Shown here piece after piece: positions 25,425 through 35,426 of a DNA stretch of 64,000 bases. Numbering within the stretch: position 1 is the first letter of the stretch; the number at the start of each line of letters is the position of its first letter. Below the pieces are notes generated by a model. That model was not told where the DNA came from. It ran no database searches and worked only from the letters and a program-made list of their open reading frames with translations. The DNA comes from Thamnaconus septentrionalis (Eukaryota > Chordata > Actinopteri > Tetraodontiformes > Monacanthidae): the NCBI GenBank assembly GCA_009823395.1, contig CM020502.1, positions 26,848,944 to 26,912,943 of the forward strand, written 5' to 3'. Position numbers and translations under genes: made by a program.

Positions 25425-25673
25425 CAGCCAAATAACTTGTTGAGCAGAGTCGCCGTGAGACTAAACACCCGTCTGGAATGCAGAGACGGAGGCAGATGAT
25501 ATTGAAAATCTGCAGTCTCACAGCTTCATGGCGGTGACCCCCGCTACTGCAGCTGTCTGCCCCCCCCCCTCTGCCCACCCTCTCGTGTTGACCTTCCACA
25601 AATATGAATATAATGAGCCTGAATATATGAAATTATTATCGTGGTGGAGCGCAGGCCTGGAGGGAGCCATGTG

Positions 25674-25676
<3 letters not shown>

Positions 25677-25729
<53 letters not shown>
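25677..25729. repeat. (GT)n microsatellite
   Basis: Perfect GT repeat of about 26 units. Confidence 0.95.
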
Positions 25730-25954
25730 ACAGCTCAGTGTCTTTCATGCATGTTGATGCCGTCGTGCTCAGTGCCCCCCTGTGGTTCCCATTGTTCAGA
25801 ACTTTTGAAAAAGCGGTTGAATTGTTTTATCTTGTCTCTCGACCCCCTTATGTCTGCCGCGCCAGCGACAAACACCGGGGGGGCGTTTGTGAAAGTGGGA
25901 CGAAAAGAAAATCATTCTTGGAAAAGTAGCTGGATTTCTGTGCTGGCTGCAGTT

Positions 25955-25968
25955 CACCTAGAGGGCGC
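25955..25968 (+). promoter_or_regulatory. CTCF-like site, plus orientation
   Basis: CACCTAGAGGGCGC followed by TGTTG matches the AG-RKGGCRS half of the CTCF core well, with two mismatches in the CCA part. Confidence 0.25.
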
Positions 25969-26577
25969 TGTTGTGCCAAGTGCACGTGAAATGTAGTGAC
26001 GACAGATGACTGTCTTAGTGTGCAAGCTAACGTTAGCGATTGCTAGCTTGTCAACAGGTGCAAACATAGCTGCTGTGCATTGAGTTTATGTAGCTGTGAG
26101 TTCTGCTCTCTACTGCCCCCTCTGACTTTTTACTTTGTACCTTTTGCTTGTCCAACTCTGTCCACCTGTAATTATTACGACAGATAATTGAAGTCCATGC
26201 AGCACTCAAACTTATTACCAGGAGGTCATTTCCGCCCGGCAACAGATTACTATTACTTGCAATTGTTAAATCCATTTCATCGTTTACATCTAAACGCCTC
26301 TGTGGCCATAATGGTTATTTGTCTAATTGGATGCAGAACTCGTTGTTGAAACGCTGCAACAATCAGCAGTTTAAAGTTTTGGAGCCTAACGTCTGAATTT
26401 AAGGTAACAGTTGCCGACAAATCCCGAAGCTTTAGCGGCATCAAGGGGCTTTGGGGGGATAAATGGTGTTTAACTTCCGTGCTTGGCACCGCGTTTCCTC
26501 CTCGCCTCTTTAGTTTGGTTTTGAGAGGAGAACATGTTTACTCACCGTCAGGTTACATGTTTCCGTTGCTGGCGTGG

Positions 26578-26609
26578 CTGTGTGTGTGTGTGTGTGTGTG
26601 TTTGTGTGG
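26578..26609. repeat. (GT)n microsatellite
   Basis: GT repeat with one TTT interruption. Confidence 0.9.
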
Positions 26610-27049
26610 AGTTGTCGGGCTGTGTTTCGTGACTCTGCTGCATCTCCACCATCTCTGCCTTTTTATCTCCCTCTCTATCCGGTGGTCTTTAACCTCGACT
26701 CCTTCCTCTGCTCAGCCGTTAATCTACTCCGCCGCCGAGCACCCGTCCAGCGACAGAATATCGCCTCACACGCGGCTGCAAAATGAAATCTCACCCTGCC
26801 GGTAAACAGACGTCGTCCTTGTCCTCGAACTTCCTCGACGCCGTGATCCGATCGGCGGTCAAATGATGCGGCGTCATTCTAAACCCGACAGTCAGATGCA
26901 TCCCTGGAGTTCCTGCCACCTGACCTCGGGGGGCGCTGTGTGTGCTCGGCCACTGACAGCGTTGCTAAGGTAATTTAATTACCGGGCCCCCTTCACGGGC
27001 TAGGGGCAATTACCGCTTTCCAAATCCTTGCTAATCCGCCCTCCGAGTC

Positions 27050-27053
27050 ACAC

Positions 27054-27119
<66 letters not shown>
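27050..27119. repeat. (AC)n microsatellite
   Basis: About 35 AC units with one GC. Confidence 0.95.
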
Positions 27120-27122
<3 letters not shown>

Positions 27123-28184
27123 GTCCGGTGCGCACCAGCAGTCCTAGACAGGCCACGCCCATTCTGCCCGCTGCCTCGGTCGTCTACTTCCAGTCCACCA
27201 CGCATGTCATTAGTGGCTCATTGGGCGGCGCTCGCAATTCCTCTCACGTTGCTGCTCTATTGTGTGGGTTTTTTGTGTGAGTGTATGTGTGATTGTTGGG
27301 TGGACTCTGAGGTCAGAGGTCAGCCTCTTATCCCTCCATGAGGATGTCGTAATTATCCCTGGCGGCTGGAAGAAGTCGTGTCCTCTGAGATTGGTGGCAG
27401 CAGCAGGGAGACACTGTGCCCTCTGACGGAGCTGCGTGTGGAAGTGTTTCAGGGCTGCTGCACCTGCTGGATATGCAAAGGGTATCTCGGATCGGGGGGC
27501 GGAGCCAATGGGTGGGGGCAGAGTCGGCAGACTCGTCCGATCACCAACCTGATTTTGAGAAACGGTGCATTTTGCAGAAGCCGAGCGGCTCCCTGCTTGT
27601 CTCCCTCCTCCGCTTCCCCTCTCCCTCTCCCCCGACCTCCCCGGCGACCTCGTGTGTCAGCCAGACATCTGCATGACATCACCGCATTGAACGGGGCCGC
27701 CGACCTCTGCAGGTGGGCGGAGGGGGGTTGCACGCCATCGCAGCAGAGTCTGCAAATGTGTGCACACGTGTGCGCCCGAGCGGTCGGAGGTGAAAGGAGC
27801 ATCTGCCCGTCTTCAACAGAGAGTCTCTCTGAATAGCTCCGTCGTCTCAACCGCCACTTAGCCGCTGACGGAAACTTCCTGCAAGTGGCAGAGACGGAGG
27901 GGGTAGGGGTGGACAAGGGCAACCGGCAAAGTAAGTACCGTAATTAGCGCCTCTTTCTTTCAGGATTCAGTAGGCGTGGCCCATTTCCCCTGAGAGAGAG
28001 TCAGGAGTGTCACAAAACTTAGATATAAAAAACAACACATGTGTGTTGGCTGACTGTGCTCCCAACTGTTCAGCACCGTTTTGCACTTAGTATCAGTAGA
28101 GACTGTTAAAAAGCTTTTGCTTCCTTTTACAGTAGCTTTGCCCCAAAACCACCAAGACATGCAAGGTATTCCCACCTACGTCTG

Positions 28185-28569
28185 TCTTATCTGCCATTGG
28201 CTGAACTTGTCGTTAGACCTGCCTGCCATTGGTTGAGCTTGTCATTGGACGGCCTTGTCATTGGACTAGGCTGTCACTGGACCTGCCTGCCATTGGTTGA
28301 GATTGTCATTGGACTAGCTTGTCATTGGATGAACTTGTCTTTGGACTAGCTTGTCACTGGACTAGCTTGTCATTGGACTAGCTTGTGATCGGGTGAGCTT
28401 GTCTTTGGACTAGCTTGTCATTGGACTAGCTTGTGATTGGATGAGCTTGTCATTAGATGAGCTTGTCATTGGACAAGCCTGTCATTGGAGGAGCCCGTAA
28501 TTGGATGAGCTTGTCATTGGACCGGCCTGTCATTGAACCTGCCTGCCATTAGATGAGTCATTGAACTGG
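28185..28569. repeat. 16-bp minisatellite, about 24 degenerate copies
   Basis: The unit approximates AGCTTGTCATTGGACT, with variants ending GATG or GACC and with CCTGCCATTGGTTG. Nearly every unit carries ATTGG, the inverse of a CCAAT box. No frame and no relation to other repeats in the window. Confidence 0.9.
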
Positions 28570-30009
28570 GCTTCCGTTCTAGTTTGCCCAGAAACAGCGG
28601 CTCCCAGTCTTACCTGCTGTGTCAGTGGTTACCTGACAGCAGTGGACGATGGCAGCGGATCAGTCGTGCGGTGAGTCAAATGTTAAAGCCGAGTGCAGGA
28701 GACACTGGTTTGATGCGGGCTGAAGCAGAAATGTGGGAGTTGAGGTGTGACCCGGGCCGGAACGGTTGGTTCTGGTCCACTCAGCTCCCGCTGCTGCTGC
28801 TGGAAGAGGAAGCCCTGTGATTTCAGTGACCATTCAAACGCTTCTGACATTTGAGGAAATTGTTCTCTTTGTTCCCCCATCGCTGTGTTTTATTTTTTTT
28901 CACCGGCCCCTTTTCCTTTTAAATGTCACTCCTTCCGTTTTATTCAACTTTCGCCCCATTGATCCGTCTCCCGACTTTTACTCTCTCTTGTTCCTGCCAC
29001 ATCGGCCACTGACAAGATCTCGGCTTGAAAGAAATTCTCTCTTCTCCAACTTCTTTTTTACTTTTGGCCCCCCCTGTCTTTGTTCCATGGCAGATTGGGT
29101 TCATTCTTGAAGGAGGTTGATTGCTGAAGAAGTGATCATAAAATTTCTTAAACCTGACTGCTGAGCCCAATCAGTTCCCTCTCTTTTTTGCAATTAGTCA
29201 CTAATAGACATTTGTTTCTAATCTGATACTCACAAGTCAGTGATGTTTGATACCGCTGGCAGTCAAATTCTGCTTTAATGAGTCTGTAGTTCTGTACAAA
29301 GGACTTCTCAAGCAGAAACCTTTTCATTTTTTAATCTCCCTTCTATGAGATCCGTCCACTGTTAAAGCTGCTTGCTTTAAATGGAGTATAGTACCGACAC
29401 ATGTGTTTTTGGTCCGAGAAAAATGACTTGCTTTCTCGTTGTTGCTCATAATGATGCCGTATTGCACCGCCACGTATCTGTGGCAGCAACAGAGCATGAA
29501 TCTTCTCGGCAGGTTTTGGCCGATTTTGCGTCACAGCTGGCGGAATAGACGGCAGGACGATGTGGGATCCAGCGGGACGTCAGAAAAACGGAGATTGAAT
29601 CTTTGGCCACTGTGGCCTCAGCTCCTTTTGCCTGCGACCGGCGTTCGTGCCTGGCCGTTTGCGGGGATGATAATCTTCTGCGGCGCCTGACAGTAATCAG
29701 CGACGGCCGCCGCTTGTCATCGGGACGGGCGGGCAGCAATGGTGTTCTCCACTGGGAGCCCACGGCAGCTCTCCGTTATTAGCCACCGACGGCAAGACTG
29801 CTGGGCAGCAGCAGAAGCTGCAGCAGCTACGGTGCCTCGCGGCATGATCGATGGCTCCACAGCCATGACAAACACACACACACGCAGAGCCAGTTAACCA
29901 GAGCTTATGTACAGAGAAGCAAGCTGTGCAGTGTGTTTGCAGGTTGTGTGTTGGTAATCATTAACACTGACTCCCTGTTTGCTCTGCCTCCATCCCGGCT
30001 GTCTGTTAG

Positions 30010-30012
<3 letters not shown>
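28570..30012. other. Non-coding stretch
   Basis: No repeats of note, and no splice-supported exon. Confidence 0.6.

Positions 30013-30055
<43 letters not shown>
30013..30055. repeat. (GT)n microsatellite
   Basis: Perfect GT repeat, about 95 bp before a long (AC)n. Confidence 0.95.
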
Positions 30056-30057
<2 letters not shown>

Positions 30058-30146
30058 AGAGCACTACGCCGTGTTTTATCAGCCTGTGCGATTTTATTTA
30101 CACACCGGATCTCTCTATGGACACACATCCAATCACCACACATGCA

Positions 30147-30150
<4 letters not shown>

Positions 30151-30228
<78 letters not shown>

Positions 30229-30255
30229 ACACACACGCACGCACACACACACACA
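30151..30255. repeat. Long (AC)n microsatellite
   Basis: About 52 units with CCAC and GCAC variants at the right. The longest dinucleotide array in the window. Confidence 0.95.
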
Positions 30256-31144
30256 GACAGACTAGAGACAGGTTGTTATTTTTGTTGTTGGAAAGTTCAT
30301 TTTTGCCAAATTTCAAACCTTTTCAGACGTGTAATCAGAGCATCGCAATCTATTTAGAAAAATGTTTGTTCTGATTGGCTCTTGTGAGATAAATCCATTT
30401 TTGGGCTTCTCATCTCAGACTCATAGTCAGCAGCTGTCTCAAAAGAGCACCATCGTGCATCCAAACTTCATCCACCCCACTGGCCAAATGAGACTCTGCT
30501 GTTTTTTCTTTTCTTTACTCTTCACATCTGCTGCCCCCCCTTCACTGGGAGACCCAGTGCCACATCTGTGGGTGGGTGGGGGAGAGAGGAGAGGGGCTGC
30601 ATGGAGAGGGAGGTGGAAGGCGGGGCGAGGGGGGTCTGCCGTCTCCTTGAGGCTGCACATTAGCATACGCTTACCCTGGGAATGCCCTTGACTCAGTGTT
30701 CTGGTGAAGGGTGCGTGAGCAGCATCAGATACACCGCAGAGAGAGAGGAGGGGCGGCGGCAGCAGCGTTCCATTATACGTCAAATGATGACTCTTCCAAA
30801 GTTGGTGACCTTCCACATTACTGGAAACGACTCCCGGGGTCAGAACGTCAGATCGGAGACCCGAACGTCACAGACTTCCACCGAGCAGTCGGGGTGAAAA
30901 CACCGTGGCTCCGACCATCAGCTGCTCCGTTGTGGTGATTCATTTAAGGCACCGAGGGGGTTGTGAGCTTCACACACAAATGCCTCTGATCCTGACTTCT
31001 GTGGCAAAGCGTGGGACAAAGGTGGGAGGGGAAGTAGCCTGAATTCATTATCAGCATGAGCATTATTCATTAAGCATTAACCATCTGAGCCGAGACAAAG
31101 CAGAAACACCTGAGCAATAACAAGTTGCAGAGCAAAGACACAGC
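30256..31144. other. Non-coding stretch before the GA-rich block
   Basis: Unique sequence. The last 150 bp lead into a GT/GC tract and the purine-rich block that may be a promoter. Confidence 0.5.
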
Positions 31145-31194
31145 TGTGTGTGCGTGTGTGTGTGTGCGTGCGTGCGCGCACGCGTGTGTGTGTG
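31145..31194. repeat. (GT/GC)n alternating tract
   Basis: Alternating purine/pyrimidine including GTGCGTGCGTGCGCGCACGC, a strong Z-DNA candidate. Confidence 0.9.
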
Positions 31195-31296
31195 GAGGAA
31201 ATTGTAAAATATATAGATGGATAAGGGGATGTGTGGCTGAGAGAGGGAAGGAGGGAGAGAGGGAGATCGGGGGAGGGGGCTGGAATGGGTGGGCGG

Positions 31297-31384
31297 AAAG
31301 AGAGAGCGAGAGAGAGAGAGAGAGGGAGGGAGAGCGAGAGGAGGCGAGTGTCACGAAGAGAGAGAGAGAAAGAGAGAGAGAGAG
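31297..31384 (+). repeat. (GA)n-rich block
   Basis: Several GA runs separated by GGAGGG, GAGGCGAGTG and TCACG. Part of a purine-rich promoter-like stretch. Confidence 0.9.
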
Positions 31385-31540
31385 CGCTGCCAGCTCGCCG
31401 TGGCTGTTGGCTGGCGGTCGTAGTGATCGTGAGTCCCTGCGAGCCGCCGAGTGACAAATAAAAAGAGGAGAAGAAGAAGAGGAGGAGGACGCTCCTCCAG
31501 AAGCTCCTGGGGGTTTTCTTCCTCTTTCTTCTCTTTCCTT

Positions 31541-31580
31541 TTCTTCTTCTTCTTCTTCTTCTTCTTCTTCTTCTTCTTCT
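31541..31580. repeat. (TTC)13 microsatellite
   Basis: Trinucleotide pyrimidine repeat ahead of the possible acceptor at 31598. Confidence 0.95.
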
Positions 31581-31598
31581 GGCTTTGTTGGTGCCAAG

Positions 31599-31653
31599 TG
31601 CCGCGTCTCGTCCGAAGCCCTCGTTGGGATTGTTGAGAGGACTCGGGGTGAGC

Positions 31654-31689
<36 letters not shown>

Positions 31690-31702
31690 CGCGTGCTGCC
31701 AG
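31599..31702 (+). other. Possible alternative 5' exon or promoter end, with strong donor
   Basis: GCTGCCAG|GTAAGA at 31702/31703 is a strong splice donor. Upstream, a (CTT)n tract runs to GGTGCCAAG at 31598, which could serve as a weak acceptor. Alternatively transcription could start in the GA-rich block at 31230-31450, making this the end of a first exon. No TATA box is evident and no ATG opens a long frame. Confidence 0.28.
31649..31689. repeat. (GA)n microsatellite
   Basis: GA repeat with a GGAGA interruption, just before the donor at 31703. Confidence 0.9.
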
Positions 31703-31778
31703 GTAAGAGAGCGCGTTGACGGAGCCGAACGTCCCCCCCTTTTTTGTTTTGTTTGCTGCTGCGTTAAATACACATCAT

Positions 31779-31780
<2 letters not shown>

Positions 31781-31815
<35 letters not shown>
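31781..31815. repeat. (GT)n microsatellite
   Basis: Perfect GT run, followed by imperfect GT/GC runs to about 31885. Confidence 0.95.
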
Positions 31816-31818
<3 letters not shown>

Positions 31819-31959
31819 TCTTGGTGTGTGTGTGTGTGCGCACGCATTCTTGGTGGGTGTGTGCGTGTGTGCGTGTTTGTGTGTGTTCAACGGGGCTCGC
31901 AGGGCAGCTGAGCTGTAATTGCAATTGGAAGACTCGGGTTCTAAAGAGGTGGTGATGGT

Positions 31960-31960
<1 letters not shown>

Positions 31961-31999
<39 letters not shown>
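31961..31999. repeat. (GT)n microsatellite
   Basis: Perfect GT repeat. Confidence 0.95.
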
Positions 32000-32113
32000 G
32001 GGGGTGCTGGGGGGCGTGTCTTTTTGACAGCGGCTCACGCGGGCTGACAGCAGTAGGGGGGGGGCAGCCCCTCACTGACGGGGGATTAACTCACCTGTAA
32101 TCAGGAGCTGCAG

Positions 32114-32163
32114 CTTCTTCTTCTTCTTCTTCTTCTTCTTCTTCTTCTTCTTCTTTTTCTTCT

Positions 32164-32218
<55 letters not shown>
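32114..32218. repeat. Compound (CTT)n-(CTG)16 microsatellite
   Basis: CTT repeats from 32114 to 32165, then CTG repeats from 32171 to 32218 (16 perfect copies). No frame of biological interest is supported. Confidence 0.95.
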
Positions 32219-33093
32219 AACTACTTTGTGCGTCCCTGTGTAGCCAGTGTAAGCTTGTTTTTGGGCCGCTGCCGACTCTGAGTTGTTTGTCGTTTGACGA
32301 GAAGTTGGCCGCTAATTGAATCGCTTGCTTTGCTGTCACTCCTCCTTCCTTCTTCCTTCCTCCCGGAGTCAGCCGAACCCGACTGGTGCCTCTCTCTCTC
32401 TCTCTCCCTCCCTCCTCCCGCTCGTCCCGCCCTCCCCCTCCATTTAGCCACGCTGACGTACAGTCGACTGTAGGACAAAGACGAGAGCAGCAGGCGCCCC
32501 GCGGGCTGCACAAAGCCTCCTCTGTTCTTTAACGTCGCCGCTCCTCTCATTTAGGGACATGAAAGAGGTGAAGGTTGCTAGATTGTGGCGCTTCAAATAG
32601 GCCCCTGCGTCCATTTGATTCCATTGTCTGCCTGCTGGAACAAGCCTTGAAAGGCGGTGGTGGCAGCAGCGGCGGCGGTAGCTCGGCTCCTTTCAAACGT
32701 ACAGAAAACCTAATTCACTCGAGCTCCACGTCCACTCTGACTTCATCTCTCCTCCAGCCTCAAATAAGTCCCCCTTTTCACGTCGGTGCTGAATGGATCT
32801 CGACATCCCAGAATGCACCTGAATAACGTGTGCTCGGCGTCCATAATCAGGCCACTGTGAGGCGTTGGTGTAAAACCCCGAGTCGTCATTGAGGCTTTTT
32901 AATGGGATTTAGTTCACGCTGAAAACCTTGTTGCCGTCGTCCTCCCTCCGTCTTCAGTCATCTACTGATCTGTTGTCAGTCAGCGCGTGTATGTATGTGT
33001 ATGTGTGTGTAGTGTAGTGTGTGACATACAGTCCCGCCACCCCCACAACTTGGCATTAATACTTGATGAGGCCGGTGTTTCTGTTTAACAAGA

Positions 33094-33094
<1 letters not shown>
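32219..33094. other. Non-coding stretch
   Basis: Contains a CT run at 32391-32410 and GGC-type repeats near 32655-32680. No exon recognised. Confidence 0.6.

Positions 33095-33144
<50 letters not shown>
33095..33144. repeat. (AC)25 microsatellite
   Basis: Perfect AC repeat. An inverse (GT)n lies 150 bp downstream. Confidence 0.95.
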
Positions 33145-33146
<2 letters not shown>

Positions 33147-33292
33147 AGTAAACCCCAGTCGCTCCCGGATCGAGGCAACACGGCGACCTTCACACAACCT
33201 TCATTGTCGAGGTGAGCAGAAGGCCTGGCTGCCAGCGAGAGCGACGGGGAGGCTCGATCTGTCTGATGGAAGAGGGAGTGGGCGGGGCCAAA

Positions 33293-33294
<2 letters not shown>

Positions 33295-33350
<56 letters not shown>
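33295..33350. repeat. (GT)n-(GA)5 microsatellite
   Basis: GT repeat to 33340 followed by GAGAGAGAGA. Confidence 0.95.
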
Positions 33351-33437
33351 TGGAGGAGCCCTTTGATGTTAAATGTGATTATTTTTTCTCTCAGGACTAT
33401 GAAATTTGTGCGATATTGGCCCATTTCTTTGAGAGTC

Positions 33438-33440
<3 letters not shown>

Positions 33441-33477
<37 letters not shown>

Positions 33478-33516
33478 CGCGGTTGTGCGTCCGTGTATGT
33501 GTGTGTGTGTGTGTTT
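33441..33516. repeat. (GT)n with GC variants
   Basis: Perfect GT to 33472, then GTGCGTGCGCGG and a second GT run near 33497-33512. Confidence 0.9.
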
Positions 33517-33621
33517 GTGCGTGCGTTCCAACCGGATCGCTCCATCCCTGGACGTTACAGTTTTGCAGCCTGAAGCAGCGGGCAGCTCCTCTCGCTCCAC
33601 TGAAGCCGACGCCGTGCACAT

Positions 33622-33653
<32 letters not shown>
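33622..33653. repeat. (CG)4-(CA)n microsatellite
   Basis: ACACGCGCGCGCACAC leading into a CA run, inverse to the GT arrays upstream. Confidence 0.9.
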
Positions 33654-33790
33654 TCCATGACTCACTTCACCCGTGCTCTCTGGTTGGCCGGCCTTTTTTG
33701 CCACTGTGGGATGGTGTGGCGGGGGTGGCGGGGTGGGGTAGCGGGTCAGAACCTCACTGTTCTGGGGATCAGCTGATCGCTGCAGCTCAG

Positions 33791-33879
33791 GCAGGATGTG
33801 GAGCCAGGAAGTGGAAGCAGGAAGTGGAGGCAGGAAGTGGAGGCATGATGTGGAGGCAGGAAGTGGAAGCAGGAAGTGC
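33791..33879 (+). repeat. 12-bp minisatellite with ETS-like cores
   Basis: About seven tandem copies of GCAGGAAGTGGA, with GATGTGG variants at both ends and in the middle. Each good copy contains CAGGAAGTG, which resembles an ETS-family binding core. The array ends 81 bp upstream of the RE1. Confidence 0.8.
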
Positions 33880-33959
33880 TGAGGACACTCGCACATCAGA
33901 AACAGGCAATATTCCATTCATCCTCGTACACCCTGCTCATGTGATCCATCCATTGCTGT

Positions 33960-33980
33960 TTCAGCACCATGGACAGCGCT
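33960..33980 (+). promoter_or_regulatory. RE1/NRSE: canonical REST (NRSF) binding site
   Basis: The 21 bases read as left half TTCAGCACC, two bases AT, and right half GGACAGCGCT. The REST consensus ends in GCC rather than GCT, so I see a single difference at the last base. REST recruits CoREST/HDAC complexes to silence neuronal genes outside neurons and in progenitors. syt1 is a neuronal gene, which fits. The site is about 24 kb upstream of the syt1 coding exon and 2.3 kb downstream of the donor at 31703. Confidence 0.85.
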
Positions 33981-33982
33981 CA

Positions 33983-33990
33983 TATAAGGC
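33983..33990 (+). promoter_or_regulatory. TATA-like box next to the RE1
   Basis: ATATAAGG directly follows the RE1 (TCATATAAGGCAGCG). Its spacing would put a start near 34012, in a GA-rich stretch. This is weak evidence and may be chance. Confidence 0.2.
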
Positions 33991-34033
33991 AGCGGGGACG
34001 AGGAGGAGGAGGGAGGAGGAAGAGGGAAGGAAG

Positions 34034-34060
34034 TTCAGCACCACATTTAATGGACAGCAG
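34034..34060 (+). promoter_or_regulatory. Expanded-spacing RE1 (non-canonical REST site)
   Basis: Left half TTCAGCACC (34034-34042) and right half GGACAGC (34052-34058) have the same orientation but are seven bases further apart than in the canonical site. REST is known to tolerate half-sites spaced wider than canonical by several bases. The site lies 54 bp downstream of the canonical RE1, so the two may act together. The right half ends AG rather than GC, which weakens it. Confidence 0.55.
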
Positions 34061-34655
34061 ATCAGGATGTTTCCAGAAGTCTTTTCCAGGATTTCCTAGC
34101 ATCGTTTGAATTAGGTGGATGCTAAACTAGCGCACCGCTAGTAGTGGATTGAACTGTGACGCGGGAGAATTTCCCTCCACTAATCTGTTTGCTTTTACAT
34201 GATGGTCCACCTACTTAACTAGGTCGCCCTCGTGAATAAATAAACGGGCAGACAAATACGTTGAGCTTAAACACAGGCCACAGGCCGTGCTGTTGTTTGT
34301 TTTCTGTTACTTCCCCACCACAATGCCTTTAGACCAGCGCAGCATGAAATCTTTGCTGGCTGGCAGTAAGTCAGCGCACTTTGCCGCGTTTACTCAGCAG
34401 AAGAAATCGAGAAATGTCAAGAAAATATACCAGTCTTTTTCTTTTCTTTTTCTCTGACGGATTTATGAAGGAGACTTTATGTCGGAGGTTGGTCGGGGGG
34501 GGGGGGGGTTCACTTTGATGTTCAACCTGGTTTCACTGAGCTTCTCCTTTCATTTAGTCCCTGCAAAGCTGCTTTAGTCACTGTTGTTGGCTGTGATTGA
34601 CGGGTGTTGACGGGTGTTAGCCGAGGATGAGCTTCTTGAACTTCTTTTCGTTTGT

Positions 34656-34681
34656 CTCGTCGTCGTCGTCGTCGCCGTCGC
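34656..34681. repeat. (GTC)n microsatellite
   Basis: CTCGTCGTCGTCGTCGTCGCCGTCG. Confidence 0.85.
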
Positions 34682-35410
34682 TGCTCACCAGCGAATAGAC
34701 AAAACACACACACACACCCTAAAAACAAAAATAATCACCTCCGTCTCTTCGTATTTTTCCTCTTGCTTCTTGCCACTTCCTTCACTGGCAGCAACACGCC
34801 TTGTTTCTCACCACAAATCACGGCGATTAATCCGCTTTGACTTTAATGAATGTGACGTGCGAGGCGGTTATGGCTCCGTCGATGCACCATATTGATTTTA
34901 ATGCACGCGCGCCGCATATTAAAGAGCGGCAGCAACCTGGCCGTTCAGCCGCTCGCTTTGCGCTCCTCAGGTGAGCGCACTCACCCGAGAAGCAGCGGCG
35001 CCGCTAAATAAGCGGGTCGCCGGCTTCTCGAGCCGCTTCTTGACTGTAATTAGACGCGTATTAAAAGACGGCGAAATCAGACGTGAAAAAGAGGGTCATT
35101 TTCCGTGACGGGGGCCGCCGCCGCCACCACAAGAGCTCGCCGCGCTCCGCCCTGTGATCTCGGCTGAAGGAGCGGGAGAGACGGAGAGACTTCCCAGGGG
35201 AAGAGGGAAACGATGAGAGCCGCTGCGCTTCATGCACGCTCACACACGCTCACACACTGATTGATTTTTGCGCTGCGCTTCGCGGACGTGCGAAGAGGAA
35301 GCGGGCGCATCTCGCTGCTACGCTACCGCCGATGGACGCCCCCCCTCCCCTTCGTACACATGTCCTCTAATTAAGGGGGCTAATAACTATCCGGGGTCAT
35401 TTGTATATGT

Positions 35411-35426
35411 ATGCATTAGCATAATT
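35411..35426 (+). promoter_or_regulatory. POU-octamer-like cluster
   Basis: ATGCATTAGCATAATT combines two overlapping POU-type half-octamers (ATGCAT, GCATAAT). Further homeodomain cores lie nearby (CTAATTAAGG at 35368, TTAATAA at 35464). The 100-bp segment is much more A/T-patterned than its GC-rich flanks. It may be a conserved neural enhancer, but conservation cannot be tested here. Confidence 0.25.

Larger units (their letters stand above)
23892..28184. other. Non-coding stretch with microsatellites and CTCF-like sites
   Basis: Aside from listed repeats and motifs, unique sequence. The segment 26955-27030 (AATTTAATTACCGGGC ... GGCAATTACCG) is rich in homeodomain TAAT cores and may be a conserved element. 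Conservation not testable here. Confidence 0.5.

Noticed and set aside
30006..30374. Frames encoding CVCVCV and HTHTHT
   Set aside because: Pure (GT)n/(AC)n translation.
31070..31890. Overlapping long frames on both strands
   Set aside because: They come from GA, CTT and GT repeats, which stay open in several frames at once.
32091..32513. Minus-strand frame with poly-Ala and poly-Glu
   Set aside because: The (CTT)n-(CTG)n repeat read on the other strand. No splice or start context.
33212..34099. 295-codon plus-strand frame
   Set aside because: It runs through (GT)n arrays read as CVCVCV and has no recognisable domain. It also spans the RE1 and minisatellite.
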